Below, piece after piece: positions 7,734 to 17,338 of a stretch of DNA of 64,000 bases; position 1 is the stretch's first letter, and each line of letters starts with the position of its first letter. Origin of the DNA: Duganella sp. OV510 (GTDB lineage Bacteria > Pseudomonadota > Gammaproteobacteria > Burkholderiales > Burkholderiaceae_D). A program made the position numbers and the translations under genes. The stretch covers positions 52,879 to 116,878 of the forward strand of contig NZ_FNEQ01000015.1 in NCBI RefSeq assembly GCF_900100205.1, read 5' to 3'. The notes below the pieces were generated by a model. It saw only the letters and a list, made by a program, of their open reading frames with translations, had not been told where the DNA came from and did no database searches.

Positions 7734-8504
7734 ATGAATCATCTTTTTAAGCAGCTCCGCTTTATTCTGGTTGAAACCAGCCGCGCCGGAAATATCGGAG
7801 CGGTGGCGCGCGCCATGAAAACCATGGGCTATAGCGACCTGGTGCTGGTGACGCCGCGCTTCGACAACGCGTTGCAGGACCCGGAAGCGGTGGCCTTTGC
7901 CTCCGGCGCACAAGACATCCTGGCCAGCGCGCGCGTGGTCGGCAGCATGGCCGAGGCGCTGGAAGGCATCAATTTCGCCGCTGCGGTGTCGGCGCGGTTG
8001 CGCGAATTCTCGCCGCCGGTGCTGTCGCCGCGCCAGCTGGCCAAGCAGCTGGTGGCACAGCAGGACCTGCACGCCGCCGTCATCTTCGGCAATGAGCGCT
8101 TCGGCCTGCCGAACGAGCTGGTCGAGAAGTGCAATGTGCTGATCAATATTCCCGCCAATCCGGAATACTCGTCGCTGAACCTGTCGCAGGCGGCGCAGGT
8201 GCTGGCCTATGAATGCCGCATGGCGGTGCTGGAGGGCAGCGGTGTTACCCACACGCCGCGCCTGCCGGCCGGTGACGCCAGCGAAGTCGGTTTCCACGGC
8301 GAAGCCGCCAGCATCGAGCAGATCGAGGGCATGTATGCGCACCTGGAGCAGGCGCTGGTGGCGATCGGCTTCCTTGATGCCAGCAATCCACGCAAGCTGA
8401 TGCCGCGCCTGAAGCGCCTGTTCGCCCGCGCGCAACTGGAAAAGGAAGAGGTCAACATCCTGCGCGGCATCGCCCGCCACATGACCGGAAAGAAGGAGCC
8501 ATGA
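7734..8504 (+). CDS. trmJ: tRNA (cytidine/uridine-2'-O-)-methyltransferase TrmJ
   Basis: 256 residues. It opens with FILVETSRAGNIGAVARAMKTMG, the first SpoU/TrmH knot motif of TrmJ (N and R conserved). It continues with IFGNERFGLPNEL (motif 2) and ILINIPANPEYSSLNLSQAAQVLAYE-type motif 3 with the conserved N-P-x-YxSLN pattern. TrmJ methylates the 2'-O of nucleotide 32 in the tRNA anticodon loop using S-adenosylmethionine. The C-terminal helical extension, about residues 185-256, is also typical. Its stop overlaps the start of the thioesterase gene by 4 bases, so the two are translationally coupled. Confidence 0.93.
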   Translation: MNHLFKQLRFILVETSRAGNIGAVARAMKTMGYSDLVLVTPRFDNALQDPEAVAFASGAQDILASARVVGSMAEALEGINFAAAVSARLREFSPPVLSPRQLAKQLVAQQDLHAAVIFGNERFGLPNELVEKCNVLINIPANPEYSSLNLSQAAQVLAYECRMAVLEGSGVTHTPRLPAGDASEVGFHGEAASIEQIEGMYAHLEQALVAIGFLDASNPRKLMPRLKRLFARAQLEKEEVNILRGIARHMTGKKEP

Positions 8505-8938
8505 ACTGGGACCATCCGCAGCCCTATACGCTGGAACTGTCGCCGGGGGCCGATGATATCGACGGCCTCGACCACACCAACAACGCGGTCTACGTGCAGT
8601 GGTGCGAGAAAGCCGGCTGGGCGCACTCGGAAGCGCTGGGCCTGAGCCTGGCCGACTACCGCCGCCTGGACCGCGCGATGGCGATCCGCCGCTCCCAATA
8701 CGATTACCTGCTGCCGACCGCCGCCGGCGAGCAGCTGATACTCGGCACCTGGCTGTACAGCACCGACGGCAAGCTCAACATGGAGCGCCGCTTCCAGCTG
8801 CTGCGCGCCAGCGATGGCGCCACCGTGCTGCGCGGGCGCTGGCAGCTGGTCTGTATCGAGATCAGCAGCGGCCGCGCGCGCCGCATGCCCCCGGAATTCT
8901 GCGATGGCTACCTGCCCGCCGTGGTGGTGACGGGTTAG
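8501..8938 (+). CDS. Acyl-CoA thioesterase, hotdog fold (4HBT/YbgC-like)
   Basis: 145 residues. The N-terminal DIDGLDHTNNAVYVQWCEKAGWAHSEALG segment matches the 4-hydroxybenzoyl-CoA thioesterase family: D-x-x-H-x-N-N with the catalytic Asp/His region, followed by the long hotdog helix. RRSQYDYLLP and MERRFQLLR are later strands. The enzyme probably hydrolyses a short or medium acyl-CoA; the substrate cannot be told. It overlaps trmJ by 4 bases. Confidence 0.82.
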   Translation: MNWDHPQPYTLELSPGADDIDGLDHTNNAVYVQWCEKAGWAHSEALGLSLADYRRLDRAMAIRRSQYDYLLPTAAGEQLILGTWLYSTDGKLNMERRFQLLRASDGATVLRGRWQLVCIEISSGRARRMPPEFCDGYLPAVVVTG

Positions 8939-8998
8939 ACGCCACACTCTAACTTTGCAACTTACACTACCGTCTAACGATAAAAATGGACGGAGACA

Positions 8999-9523
8999 AT
9001 GCAAGTATCCCGCAGATCTTTTCTGAAGATCGGCGTGGCCGGCGCGTGCACGCTCGCTGCCGGCGGCGCCGTCTATCGCCTGGCATATCCGCCACAGGCT
9101 TCCCGATTCGCGCTCGATGGCAAGGCCCTGGAAGTGCTGCACGCGGTGATTCCCGCCGTGCTGGGGCCGGTCTTGCCGCTGGCGCCGGATGCCCGCGCCG
9201 CAGCATTGCAGGCGGCCAGCCAGCGCGTGCGCGACGCGGTGCTGGGGCTGCCGCTGGCAACGCAGAAAGAGGTGCAGGATCTGTTCGGGCTGCTGGCGCT
9301 GGGCCCGGCGCGGCGCCTGCTGGCCGGCGTGCGTGGCGATTGGGAGCAGGCCGATCCGGTCCAGGTGGCAGCCTTCCTTCAAAGCTGGCGCACGCATAGC
9401 TTGCAGACGCTGCAAATCGCCTACCACGCGCTGCACGACCTGGTGATTGGCGCCTGGTATGCCGATCCATCCACCTGGGAATCGATAGGCTATCCTGGCC
9501 CGCCGAAGGAGCTGCTGGCATGA
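8999..9523 (+). CDS. Tat-signal small subunit of GMC-type dehydrogenase
   Basis: 174 residues. The N-terminus has a twin-arginine signal, SRRSFLKIGVAGACTLAAGGA, so the protein is expected to be exported folded, probably carrying its partner. The rest is helical with no catalytic motif. The gene overlaps the following GMC oxidoreductase by 4 bases. This order is known for membrane-bound FAD dehydrogenases such as gluconate 2-dehydrogenase and FAD-glucose dehydrogenase, where the small gamma subunit provides the Tat signal for the flavoprotein, which has none. The role as hitchhiker subunit is inferred from this context. Confidence 0.75.
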   Translation: MQVSRRSFLKIGVAGACTLAAGGAVYRLAYPPQASRFALDGKALEVLHAVIPAVLGPVLPLAPDARAAALQAASQRVRDAVLGLPLATQKEVQDLFGLLALGPARRLLAGVRGDWEQADPVQVAAFLQSWRTHSLQTLQIAYHALHDLVIGAWYADPSTWESIGYPGPPKELLA

Positions 9524-11139
9524 GCGTGATTCCCGATCCCATCCAGGCCGGCCTGGCCGCCGGTTGGCGCGTGACCGACTGCGCACAGCTGCAAGCCGAC
9601 CAGACGCTGGAAGCCGACGTGGTCATCGTCGGCAGCGGCGCCGGCGGCGGTGTGACGGCGGAGATCCTGGCGCTGTCCGGCCTCAAGGTGCTGATCGTGG
9701 AAGAGGGCGCGCTGAAATCGTCCCGCGACTTCAAGATGCGCGAGGCCGAGGCCTATCCGGCGCTGTACCAGGAATCCGCCGCCCGCAAGACCAAAGACAA
9801 GGGCATCACCATCCTGCAAGGCCGCACCGTCGGCGGCAGCACCACCATCAACTGGACCAGCAGCTTCCGCACGCCGGACATCACGCTGCACTACTGGAAC
9901 CAGCACTTCGGCCTGAAGGATTACACGCCGGAGACGCTGGCGCCGTGGTTCGCCATGATGGAGCAGCGCCTGCACATCAGCGACTGGCCGACGCCGCCCA
10001 ACGAAAATAATGATCTGCTGCGGCGTGGCGCCGCCAGCCTGAACATCCCGACCGGGCTGATACGCCGCAACGTCAACGGCTGCTGGAACCTGGGCTACTG
10101 CGGCATGGGTTGCCCGACCAACGCCAAGCAGTCGATGCTGGTAACCACAATACCGTCGGCGCTGCAACACGGCGCCAGCCTGCTGACGCGGGCGCGGGCG
10201 GACAAGCTGGTCATCAAAAACGATCACGTGACGCAGCTGGAATGCGTGGCGCTGGGCACCGATGGCCTGGCGCCGACCGGCCGCCGTCTGACCTTGCGCG
10301 CGCGCCATTTCGTGCTGGCCGGCGGCGCCATCAACACGCCGGCCTTGCTGATGCGCTCGACAGCGCCGGACCCGCACGGCCAGCTGGGCAAGCGCACCTT
10401 CCTGCATCCGACCGTGATTTCCGCCGGCGTGTTCGCGCAGCGCGTCGACGGCTATGCCGGTGCGCCGCAAAGCGTGTACTCCGACCATTTCCTGCACACC
10501 GACCGCATCGACGGCCCGATCGGCTACAAGCTGGAAGCACCGCCGCTGCATCCGCTGCTGTTCTCCACCACCATGCCGGGCTTTGGCGCGCAGCATGCCA
10601 GCGTGATGCAGCAGTTCCCGCATGTGCACGCGCTGCTGGCGCTGCTGCGCGATGGCTTCCATGCCGATGCGCCGGGCGGCAGCGTGGCGCTGGTGCAGGG
10701 CGCGCCGGTGCTGGACTATCCGCTGGCGCCGTTCATCTGGGACGGCGTGCGGCGCGCGCTGTTGAGCATGGCCGAGATCCAGTTTGCCGCCGGCGCCCGC
10801 ACCGTTACGCCGGCCCACGAACGGGCGGCCGCCTACACCAGCTGGGCGCAGGCGCAGGCCGGCATCAACGCCCTGCCATACAAGCTGTTGCAAACGCGGC
10901 TGGTGTCGGCGCATGTGATGGGCGGCTGCGGCATGTCGGACGACGAGCGCCTTGGCGTGACCAGTTCCAGCGGCCGCTATCACGGCCTGACGAATGTGTC
11001 AGTGCACGATGGCTCGCTGTTTCCGACCGCGATCGGCGCCAATCCGCAGCTGTCGATTTACGGCATCGTCGCGCGCCTGGCCAGCGGGTTGGCGCAGCAG
11101 CTGACCGGCCAGCCGGCGGCCCGGCCAGGCGGCGCATGA
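9520..11139 (+). CDS. GMC-family FAD-dependent dehydrogenase
   Basis: 539 residues. The FAD-binding Rossmann motif GSGAGGGVTAEIL lies near residue 33, followed by VLIVEEG and the GMC signature GRTVGGSTTIN. A Cys-rich stretch CWNLGYCGMGC occurs around residue 188; similar cysteines are found in long-chain alcohol oxidases and FAD-dehydrogenases. The catalytic His sits in SAHVMGGCGM and the second His/Asn position in FPTAIGANPQLSIYG near the C-terminus. It has no signal peptide of its own; the Tat protein just upstream would carry it. Substrate (sugar, polyol or alcohol) is not evident. The electron acceptor may be a c-type cytochrome such as that at 46949-48217. Confidence 0.88.
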   Translation: MSVIPDPIQAGLAAGWRVTDCAQLQADQTLEADVVIVGSGAGGGVTAEILALSGLKVLIVEEGALKSSRDFKMREAEAYPALYQESAARKTKDKGITILQGRTVGGSTTINWTSSFRTPDITLHYWNQHFGLKDYTPETLAPWFAMMEQRLHISDWPTPPNENNDLLRRGAASLNIPTGLIRRNVNGCWNLGYCGMGCPTNAKQSMLVTTIPSALQHGASLLTRARADKLVIKNDHVTQLECVALGTDGLAPTGRRLTLRARHFVLAGGAINTPALLMRSTAPDPHGQLGKRTFLHPTVISAGVFAQRVDGYAGAPQSVYSDHFLHTDRIDGPIGYKLEAPPLHPLLFSTTMPGFGAQHASVMQQFPHVHALLALLRDGFHADAPGGSVALVQGAPVLDYPLAPFIWDGVRRALLSMAEIQFAAGARTVTPAHERAAAYTSWAQAQAGINALPYKLLQTRLVSAHVMGGCGMSDDERLGVTSSSGRYHGLTNVSVHDGSLFPTAIGANPQLSIYGIVARLASGLAQQLTGQPAARPGGA

Positions 11140-11165
11140 GCGCCTGAACGCGGTATCATGGCCGG

Positions 11166-12113
11166 ATGATCAAACGACTGCTGATACTGCTGCTGGTACT
11201 GCAAGCCCTGTGCATCGGCTTGCTGGCGACCGGCCTCTACTACTGGTGGCGGCCCGCGTGGCAGGCCGAGCTGAGCGCGCCGGCGACAGCGGCGTTTTAC
11301 CTGGCTTGCGGGCTGGGCGCGGTGCTGCTGGTGCGGCTGTTCATCTCGGCGAATAATTTCTTCATGAGTTCGCGCGCCGGCAGCGTCACGCCGCCAGACC
11401 ATGCGCTCAACCTGTTCAGCGCCGCCAGCCTGTTCTGGCACGAGTTCAATTCTTCCATGCTGACCTCGTCGTACTACATGCTGCGGCCGATCGGCATGCG
11501 CTTGCACCCTGCTGCCCAGGGCCTGCCGGTGCTGCTGATCCACGGCTACGCCTGCAACAGCGGCTACTGGCTGCCGATGAGCAAGTTGCTGGCGCAGGCG
11601 CGCATCAGCCACTACGGCATCGACCTGGAACCGCCGGGCGCCTCGATCGATGATTTTGCGCCGCAGGTGCAGGCGGCGGTCGAGCGTTTGCGCCGCGAGA
11701 CTGGCAGTGCGCAAGTCATCATCGTCGGTCACAGCATGGGCGGGCTGGTGGTGCGCGCCTACCTGCGCCGCTACGGCAATGCGCAAGTCGCCCGCGTCGT
11801 CACGCTGGGCACGCCGCACCATGGCACGGCGCTGGCGAATCTTGGCCCTGGCAGCAATGCGGCGCAGATGCGGCGCCACAGCGAATGGCTGGGCACGCTG
11901 GCGGCATCTGAGGCAAATACGCAACGCATGTTGTTCAGTTCCATCTATTCTGTCCATGACAACATCATCGCTCCACAAGATTCCAGCGACCTGCCCGGTG
12001 CGCGCAATCTGGTGTTCGGCGCCATAGGCCACGTGGCGCTGGGCCGTCATCCTGCGATCCTGCGCTGCGCGCTGCAAGAGATCGTGACAGTGGGCCAGCG
12101 CGCGCACGTGTGA
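11166..12113 (+). CDS. Membrane-anchored alpha/beta hydrolase, lipase-like
   Basis: 315 residues. Two hydrophobic segments in the first 60 residues (LLILLLVLQALCIGLLATGLYYW and ATAAFYLACGLGAVLLVRLFI) anchor it in the inner membrane. The hydrolase domain follows: LLIHGYACNSGYW (oxyanion loop), GHSMGGLVVRAYLRR (nucleophile Ser), VVTLGTPHHGTALA, SVHDNIIAP (acid Asp) and GAIGHVALGRH (His). The TLGTPHHGT segment is typical of triacylglycerol lipase and PGAP1-like esterases. It is a probable lipase or esterase acting at the envelope. Confidence 0.82.
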   Translation: MIKRLLILLLVLQALCIGLLATGLYYWWRPAWQAELSAPATAAFYLACGLGAVLLVRLFISANNFFMSSRAGSVTPPDHALNLFSAASLFWHEFNSSMLTSSYYMLRPIGMRLHPAAQGLPVLLIHGYACNSGYWLPMSKLLAQARISHYGIDLEPPGASIDDFAPQVQAAVERLRRETGSAQVIIVGHSMGGLVVRAYLRRYGNAQVARVVTLGTPHHGTALANLGPGSNAAQMRRHSEWLGTLAASEANTQRMLFSSIYSVHDNIIAPQDSSDLPGARNLVFGAIGHVALGRHPAILRCALQEIVTVGQRAHV

Positions 12114-12183
12114 TTTTGTGTGATTATCTTCCAGCCTTGTTGCTGTATGGTTAGTCCTGTACGCGTGGCAAAAAGGCGAGGCG

Positions 12184-13668
12184 ATGGCGATCGATTTCGG
12201 CACCCTGATCCTGAATGAAACTCCCGATGCGGTGGTGCTGACCAGCACTGCGGGCGAAGTGGTGTGCTGGTCCAACGGCGCGCAGTCGGTGTTCGGCTAT
12301 ACCAGCGAGCAAGCGGTCGGGCGTCAGCTGGATGCGCTGATCGTGCCGGCCGCGCTGGCCACCGATGGCGCCGATGTGTTGCAACAAGCCGTCAGCTATG
12401 GCATTGCCAGTTACGAATCCATGCGCCAGACCAGCGACGGCACGCTGATCTACATTGACGGCTCGTGCAAGGTGGTGCGCAACGCCGACGGCGAGCCCGA
12501 GTACATCTTGTGGAGCAAGAAGGACGTCACAGCGCTGAAGGTGCTGCGCGACGCCAAGCTGGTCGAGGCGCGCTACGACGGCATCCTGGAGTCGATGCCG
12601 GACGCGATCATCCTGGCCAATGCCGCCGGCCGCATCGTGCTGGCCAACTGCCACGCCGAAGAACTGTTCGGCTACCCGCGCCACGCGCTGCGCGGCATGG
12701 TGCTGGATAAGCTGATGCCGCAACGCTTCCGCGCCGCCCACATCCTGCATCGCAGCGGCTTTGCCGCGCAGCCGCTGGCGCGGCCGATGGGCAGCGGCCG
12801 CGACCTGTTCGGCCTGCGCAGCGACGGCGTCGAATTCCCGGTGGAGATCAGCCTGAGCCCGGTTACAACCGAGGAGGGCACGCTGGTGATGAGCGCCATC
12901 CGCGATGTCAGCGAGCGCAAGCGGATTGAAACGGCGCTGCACGAAAAGAATGTCGAACTTGCAAAGGCGGTGGCGACCAAGGACCGCTTCCTGGCCGGCA
13001 TGTCGCACGAATTGCGTACGCCGTTGAACGCGATCATCGGTTTTACAGGTACTATGCTGATGAAGTTGCCTGGGCCCATCAATGACGAGCAGAGCAAGCA
13101 GTTGCGCATGGTGCAAAGCAGTGCCCGTCACCTGCTGTCGCTGATTAACGATCTGCTGGATCTGACGCATATCGAGTCCGGCCGGGTGCAACTGGATGTC
13201 GAACCCTTGCGCTGCCGCGCGCTGATCGATGAGGTGCTGACCTCGTTCAAGCCGCAGGCGCGCAGCAAGGGGCTGGCGCTGGAGTTCGAGCCGTCGGCGG
13301 AGGACTTGTTGATCAGCAGTGATCGCCGTGCCGTACAGCAGATCCTGATGAACCTGCTGCACAATGCGATCAAGTTCACCAACAGCGGCGCGGTGCTGGT
13401 GCGCATGGCCAGGTCGCTGGTGGGGGAGCGGCAGTGCGCCACCATCAGTGTCAGCGATACCGGCATCGGTATCGGCAGCGAGCAGCGTGGCAACCTGTTC
13501 CAGGCTTTTTCTCAGCTGGATGGCAATGCGCTGCGGCAGTTTGAAGGCACCGGTCTGGGGCTGCACCTGAGCCGCAAGCTGGCGTCGCTGCTGCATGGCG
13601 AGATTTTATTTGATAGCGAGTATGGCAAAGGCAGCGTGTTCACACTGGCGCTGCCATTGCAAGAATAG
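12184..13668 (+). CDS. PAS-PAS sensor histidine kinase, soluble
   Basis: 494 residues without a transmembrane segment. Two PAS domains occupy roughly residues 1-120 and 130-250 (NETPDAVVL..., then ESMPDAIILANAAG...). The dimerisation domain carries the phospho-accepting His275 in MSHELRTPLNAIIGF. The ATPase domain has the N box NLLHNAIKFT, G1 DTGIGI and G2 GTGLGL. It is an orthodox cytoplasmic kinase sensing an internal cue. The multi-receiver protein at 13686 starts 17 bases downstream and contains two N-terminal receivers, so it is the likely phosphate acceptor. Confidence 0.92.
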   Translation: MAIDFGTLILNETPDAVVLTSTAGEVVCWSNGAQSVFGYTSEQAVGRQLDALIVPAALATDGADVLQQAVSYGIASYESMRQTSDGTLIYIDGSCKVVRNADGEPEYILWSKKDVTALKVLRDAKLVEARYDGILESMPDAIILANAAGRIVLANCHAEELFGYPRHALRGMVLDKLMPQRFRAAHILHRSGFAAQPLARPMGSGRDLFGLRSDGVEFPVEISLSPVTTEEGTLVMSAIRDVSERKRIETALHEKNVELAKAVATKDRFLAGMSHELRTPLNAIIGFTGTMLMKLPGPINDEQSKQLRMVQSSARHLLSLINDLLDLTHIESGRVQLDVEPLRCRALIDEVLTSFKPQARSKGLALEFEPSAEDLLISSDRRAVQQILMNLLHNAIKFTNSGAVLVRMARSLVGERQCATISVSDTGIGIGSEQRGNLFQAFSQLDGNALRQFEGTGLGLHLSRKLASLLHGEILFDSEYGKGSVFTLALPLQE

Positions 13669-13685
13669 AGAAAGGGAGTTCCAAC

Positions 13686-16600
13686 GTGTCAGCACGTATC
13701 CTGATCATAGAAGACAACCCCACCAACATGGAGTTGATGGTGTATCTGCTGCGGGCCTTTGGCTACGAACCGCTGTCGGCCAGTGATGGCGAAGCGGGCG
13801 TGGCGGCGGCCAGGCGCGAAATGCCGGACCTGATCATTTGTGATGTACACCTGCCCAAGCTGGACGGTTATGGCGTGGTGGCGGCCCTGAAGGCCGATCC
13901 TGAAGTACGCCACATCCCGGCGCTGGCGGTCACCGCGCTGGCGATGGTGGGCGACCGCGAGAAACTGCTGGAGGCCGGCTTTGACGGCTACATCGGCAAG
14001 CCGATCGAACCCGACACCTTTGTCGCGCAGATCGAGTCTTTCTTGCAAGGGGCAGTGTCGTCCCCGGCCAATAAAAACGATACCGCCACGATCCTGATCG
14101 TGGACGATCACGTACTCAACCGTGAATTCCTGATGACGCTGCTGAGCTACGGCGGTCATCGCCTGCTGGAGGCTGCCAACGGCGCCGAAGGCCTGAAAGT
14201 GGTGCTGGCGGAGAAGCCGGACCTGGTGATCTCGGACATCCTGATGCCGAACATGGATGGCTACGAATTCGTCATCCGCATGCACGCGCACAAGGACACC
14301 GCCGACGTGCCGGTGATCTTCTACACCGCCACCTACCGCGAGCGCGAGGCGGTGGCGGTGGCGCAGTCCTGCGGCGTGCGCTGGGTGCTGCCGAAGCCGT
14401 CCGATCCGGAAGTGATCCTGGCCACCGTGCAGGAGGCGCTGGGCCTGGCGGAGGCGCCGGCCGAGGCGCTGCCGGCCTTCGCACCGGAACCGCCCCAGGA
14501 AGGGCGGCTGCACGACATCGATCACAAGGTGGCCGAATACCTGGACGAGCTGGAGTCGAGCAGCCAGCTGATTACCCAGCAACTGGCCAACGACACCGCC
14601 GAGGCCTCGCCGGAAAACCTGACACGCATGACGCAGCGGCTGTCGCATTCGCTGTCCAGCCTGCAGGCGGTGAGCCTGCGCCTGACCGCGCTGATCGAGC
14701 TGGGCATCGAGCTGGGTGCCGAGCGCGATCCGGTCGCGCTGGTGGAAATCGGCTGTCGCGTGGCGCAGAATATCTGCGTGTCGAAATATGCCTGCATCGG
14801 CGTGCTGGAACCGGGCGCCACCGAACTGGCCCATTTTGCCAGCTGCGGCGCCGGCATGCCGGTGCGGCAGATCGCCCAGACGCCGCGTGCCGGCGTGCTG
14901 CGCGGCCTGCTGGACCAGCGTCTGCCATGCCGCATCAATGACCTGAACGGCGACCCGGCCACTATCGGCCTGCCGCCGACACACCCGCCGGTGCATTCTT
15001 TCCTTGGCGTGCCGATTGCCTCGCGCGAGCGCACCCATGGCTGGCTGTACCTGGTCGATAAATTAGGCGCGGACGGCTTCTCGGAAGTCGACGAGCGCGT
15101 TGCCGGCACGGTAGCGGCGCAGGTGGCGGTGGCGTACGAGAATCTGCTGCTGTATGACGAAATCAAGCGCCACCACGCGCAGTTGACGCTGGACATGAAT
15201 GCCCGCATCCGTCTGGATGAAGACCTGCGCCGCTTCCGCCTGGCGATGGACGCCACCGCCGACGCCATCTTCCTGGTCGACCGCGCCGGCATGTGCTTTG
15301 TCGACGTCAACGCCACCGCCTGCCGCATGCTGGGCTTCGAACGCGAGGAGTTCCTCAAGATCGGCCCCAACATGACGCTGGAAGGCGAGCTGCAAAAGCT
15401 GGAAGACCTGTACGACAAGCTGCTGGCCGGCGACCAGAGCGGCGCCATGACCGAGCTGCTGTTGCAATGCAAGGATGGCACACCGCTGGCGGTCGAAGTG
15501 CAGCGGCGCACGCTGCGCTCCGGCTCCAGCTGGATACTGGTGGCGGTGGCGCGCGACATCACCGAGCGCAAGGAAGCCGAGCAGCGCCTGCTCAAGCTGG
15601 CGCACTTCGACACGCTGACCGGCCTGCCGAACCGCAGCCAGTTCTACGACTCGCTGGCGCATTCGCTGCGCCAGGCGGAAGAACACAAGTGGTCGCTGGC
15701 GGTGCTGTTCCTGGATGTCGACCGCTTCAAGAACGTCAACGACACGCTGGGCCACACCATCGGCGACGAGCTGCTGCGGCAGTTCTCCAGCCGGCTGGTC
15801 GACTGCCTGCGCGTGCGCGACACCATCGGCCGCTTCGGCGGTGACGAGTTTGCCGCCATCCTGATGCTGCCGGAAGGCGCGCAGAACGCGATTGCCGTGG
15901 TCGACAAGATCCGCGAATCGCTGCGCCGCCCGTTCGACCTGAAAGGTCACGAGGTGACGGTGACCGCCAGCATCGGCATCGCCGTCTATCCTGACGATGG
16001 CGCCGAACCGGACACGCTGATCCAGTATGCCGACACCGCCATGTACCGCGCCAAGGAAGCCGGGCGCGACGCCTTCCGCTTCTTCACCGCCGAGATGAAC
16101 GCGCAATCGCTGGCGCGGCTGGACCTGGAGAACGCGCTGCGCCGGGCGATCGACAACGATGAATTCGTGTTGCACTTCCAGCCCAAGGCACACATCGATA
16201 GCGGCCGCATCAGCGGCGCTGAGGTGCTGATACGCTGGCAGCGGCCCGGTCACGGCATGGTGTCGCCGGCGCTGTTCATCCCGCTGCTGGAAGAAACCGG
16301 GCTGATCGTGCGGGTCGGCACCTGGGTGATCCACGAGGCCTGCCGCAAGATCGCCCACTGGCACAAGACCAATGCCGGTGCGGTGCACCTGTCGGTCAAT
16401 GTCTCCGGCATCCAGTTCTTTGTTGGCGGGCTGGAGGAAGAGGTGCTGAAGGCGATCCGCGAACACGGCATCGCACCGGAATTGCTGGAGCTGGAGCTGA
16501 CCGAAAGCTCGCTGATGTCGAATGCCGAGGAAACCATCAGCGTATTGCAGAACCTGAAAGCGCTGGGGATCCAGATCTCGATCGACGATTTCGGCACCGG

Positions 16601-17336
16601 CTATTCTTCGCTGGCTTACCTGAAGCGCTTCCCGATCGACAAGCTGAAGATCGACATCGCCTTTGTACGCGAAGTCACCAGCAACCCGGACGACGCCGCC
16701 ATCGTGCTGGCCATCATCAACATGGCGCACAGCCTGAAGCTGAACGTGATCGCCGAAGGGGTGGAGAAGGAGGCGCAACTGGCTTACCTGCGCCGCCACA
16801 ACTGCGACGAGATGCAGGGCTATTTCTTCAGCCGGCCGCTGCCGGAAGCCGAGTTCGAGGCCATGCTGCGCGAAGGACGCCGCCTGCAGGCGCCGGCCGA
16901 TGGCAACATCGTCGACCAGCAGACGCTGCTGATCGTCGACGATGACGCCTTCATGCTTGATGTGCTGACCGATTTCCTGTCGCAGGACGGCTACCGCATA
17001 CTGACCGCGCAGACGGCGGCCGAAGGCTTCGACATCCTGGCGCGGCACCGCGTGCAGGTGATCCTGTGCGACCAGTGCATGCCGCTGATGAGCGGCACCG
17101 AGTTCATGGAGCGGGTCAAGAACCTGTGCCCGGACACCTTCCGCATCATGCTGTCGGCCTATGCCGACCTGACGCCGATCATGGCCGCCATCAACCACGG
17201 CGCCATCGACCGCTTCTACACCAAGCCGTGGAAAGGTGCGGTGCTGCGCGAAAACATCCGCGAAGGCTTCCGCCTGCACGCCCAGGCGCATGGGCCGCTG
17301 AAGGCTGTCGCTGAAACTGCAACCATCAAGGAGTAG
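13686..17336 (+). CDS. Hybrid response regulator REC-REC-GAF-PAS-GGDEF-EAL-REC
   Basis: 1216 residues, GTG start 9 bases after AGGGAG. Domains in order: receiver 1 (about 1-125, IICDVHLP aspartate), receiver 2 (about 137-260, VISDILMP), helical linker, GAF (about 340-480), PAS (about 510-625) and GGDEF (about 635-800). The GGDEF domain has an intact GRFGGDEF site and an RVRD inhibitory site five residues before it. The EAL domain follows (about 815-1065) and has EVLIR, NVSG, ELTES, DDFGTGYSS and AEGVE. The third receiver (about 1080-1200) has LCDQCMP and the KPW lysine, as in RpfG-type receivers. Both c-di-GMP synthesis and hydrolysis look catalytically possible. Inference: output of the kinase at 12184-13668, shifting c-di-GMP level. 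Confidence 0.92.
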   Translation: MSARILIIEDNPTNMELMVYLLRAFGYEPLSASDGEAGVAAARREMPDLIICDVHLPKLDGYGVVAALKADPEVRHIPALAVTALAMVGDREKLLEAGFDGYIGKPIEPDTFVAQIESFLQGAVSSPANKNDTATILIVDDHVLNREFLMTLLSYGGHRLLEAANGAEGLKVVLAEKPDLVISDILMPNMDGYEFVIRMHAHKDTADVPVIFYTATYREREAVAVAQSCGVRWVLPKPSDPEVILATVQEALGLAEAPAEALPAFAPEPPQEGRLHDIDHKVAEYLDELESSSQLITQQLANDTAEASPENLTRMTQRLSHSLSSLQAVSLRLTALIELGIELGAERDPVALVEIGCRVAQNICVSKYACIGVLEPGATELAHFASCGAGMPVRQIAQTPRAGVLRGLLDQRLPCRINDLNGDPATIGLPPTHPPVHSFLGVPIASRERTHGWLYLVDKLGADGFSEVDERVAGTVAAQVAVAYENLLLYDEIKRHHAQLTLDMNARIRLDEDLRRFRLAMDATADAIFLVDRAGMCFVDVNATACRMLGFEREEFLKIGPNMTLEGELQKLEDLYDKLLAGDQSGAMTELLLQCKDGTPLAVEVQRRTLRSGSSWILVAVARDITERKEAEQRLLKLAHFDTLTGLPNRSQFYDSLAHSLRQAEEHKWSLAVLFLDVDRFKNVNDTLGHTIGDELLRQFSSRLVDCLRVRDTIGRFGGDEFAAILMLPEGAQNAIAVVDKIRESLRRPFDLKGHEVTVTASIGIAVYPDDGAEPDTLIQYADTAMYRAKEAGRDAFRFFTAEMNAQSLARLDLENALRRAIDNDEFVLHFQPKAHIDSGRISGAEVLIRWQRPGHGMVSPALFIPLLEETGLIVRVGTWVIHEACRKIAHWHKTNAGAVHLSVNVSGIQFFVGGLEEEVLKAIREHGIAPELLELELTESSLMSNAEETISVLQNLKALGIQISIDDFGTGYSSLAYLKRFPIDKLKIDIAFVREVTSNPDDAAIVLAIINMAHSLKLNVIAEGVEKEAQLAYLRRHNCDEMQGYFFSRPLPEAEFEAMLREGRRLQAPADGNIVDQQTLLIVDDDAFMLDVLTDFLSQDGYRILTAQTAAEGFDILARHRVQVILCDQCMPLMSGTEFMERVKNLCPDTFRIMLSAYADLTPIMAAINHGAIDRFYTKPWKGAVLRENIREGFRLHAQAHGPLKAVAETATIKE

Positions 17337-17338
17337 AT

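Noticed and set aside
15063..17291. A 742-codon open frame opposite the multi-domain c-di-GMP gene
   Set aside because: Antisense shadow of GC-rich coding sequence with a clear, intact gene on the plus strand.
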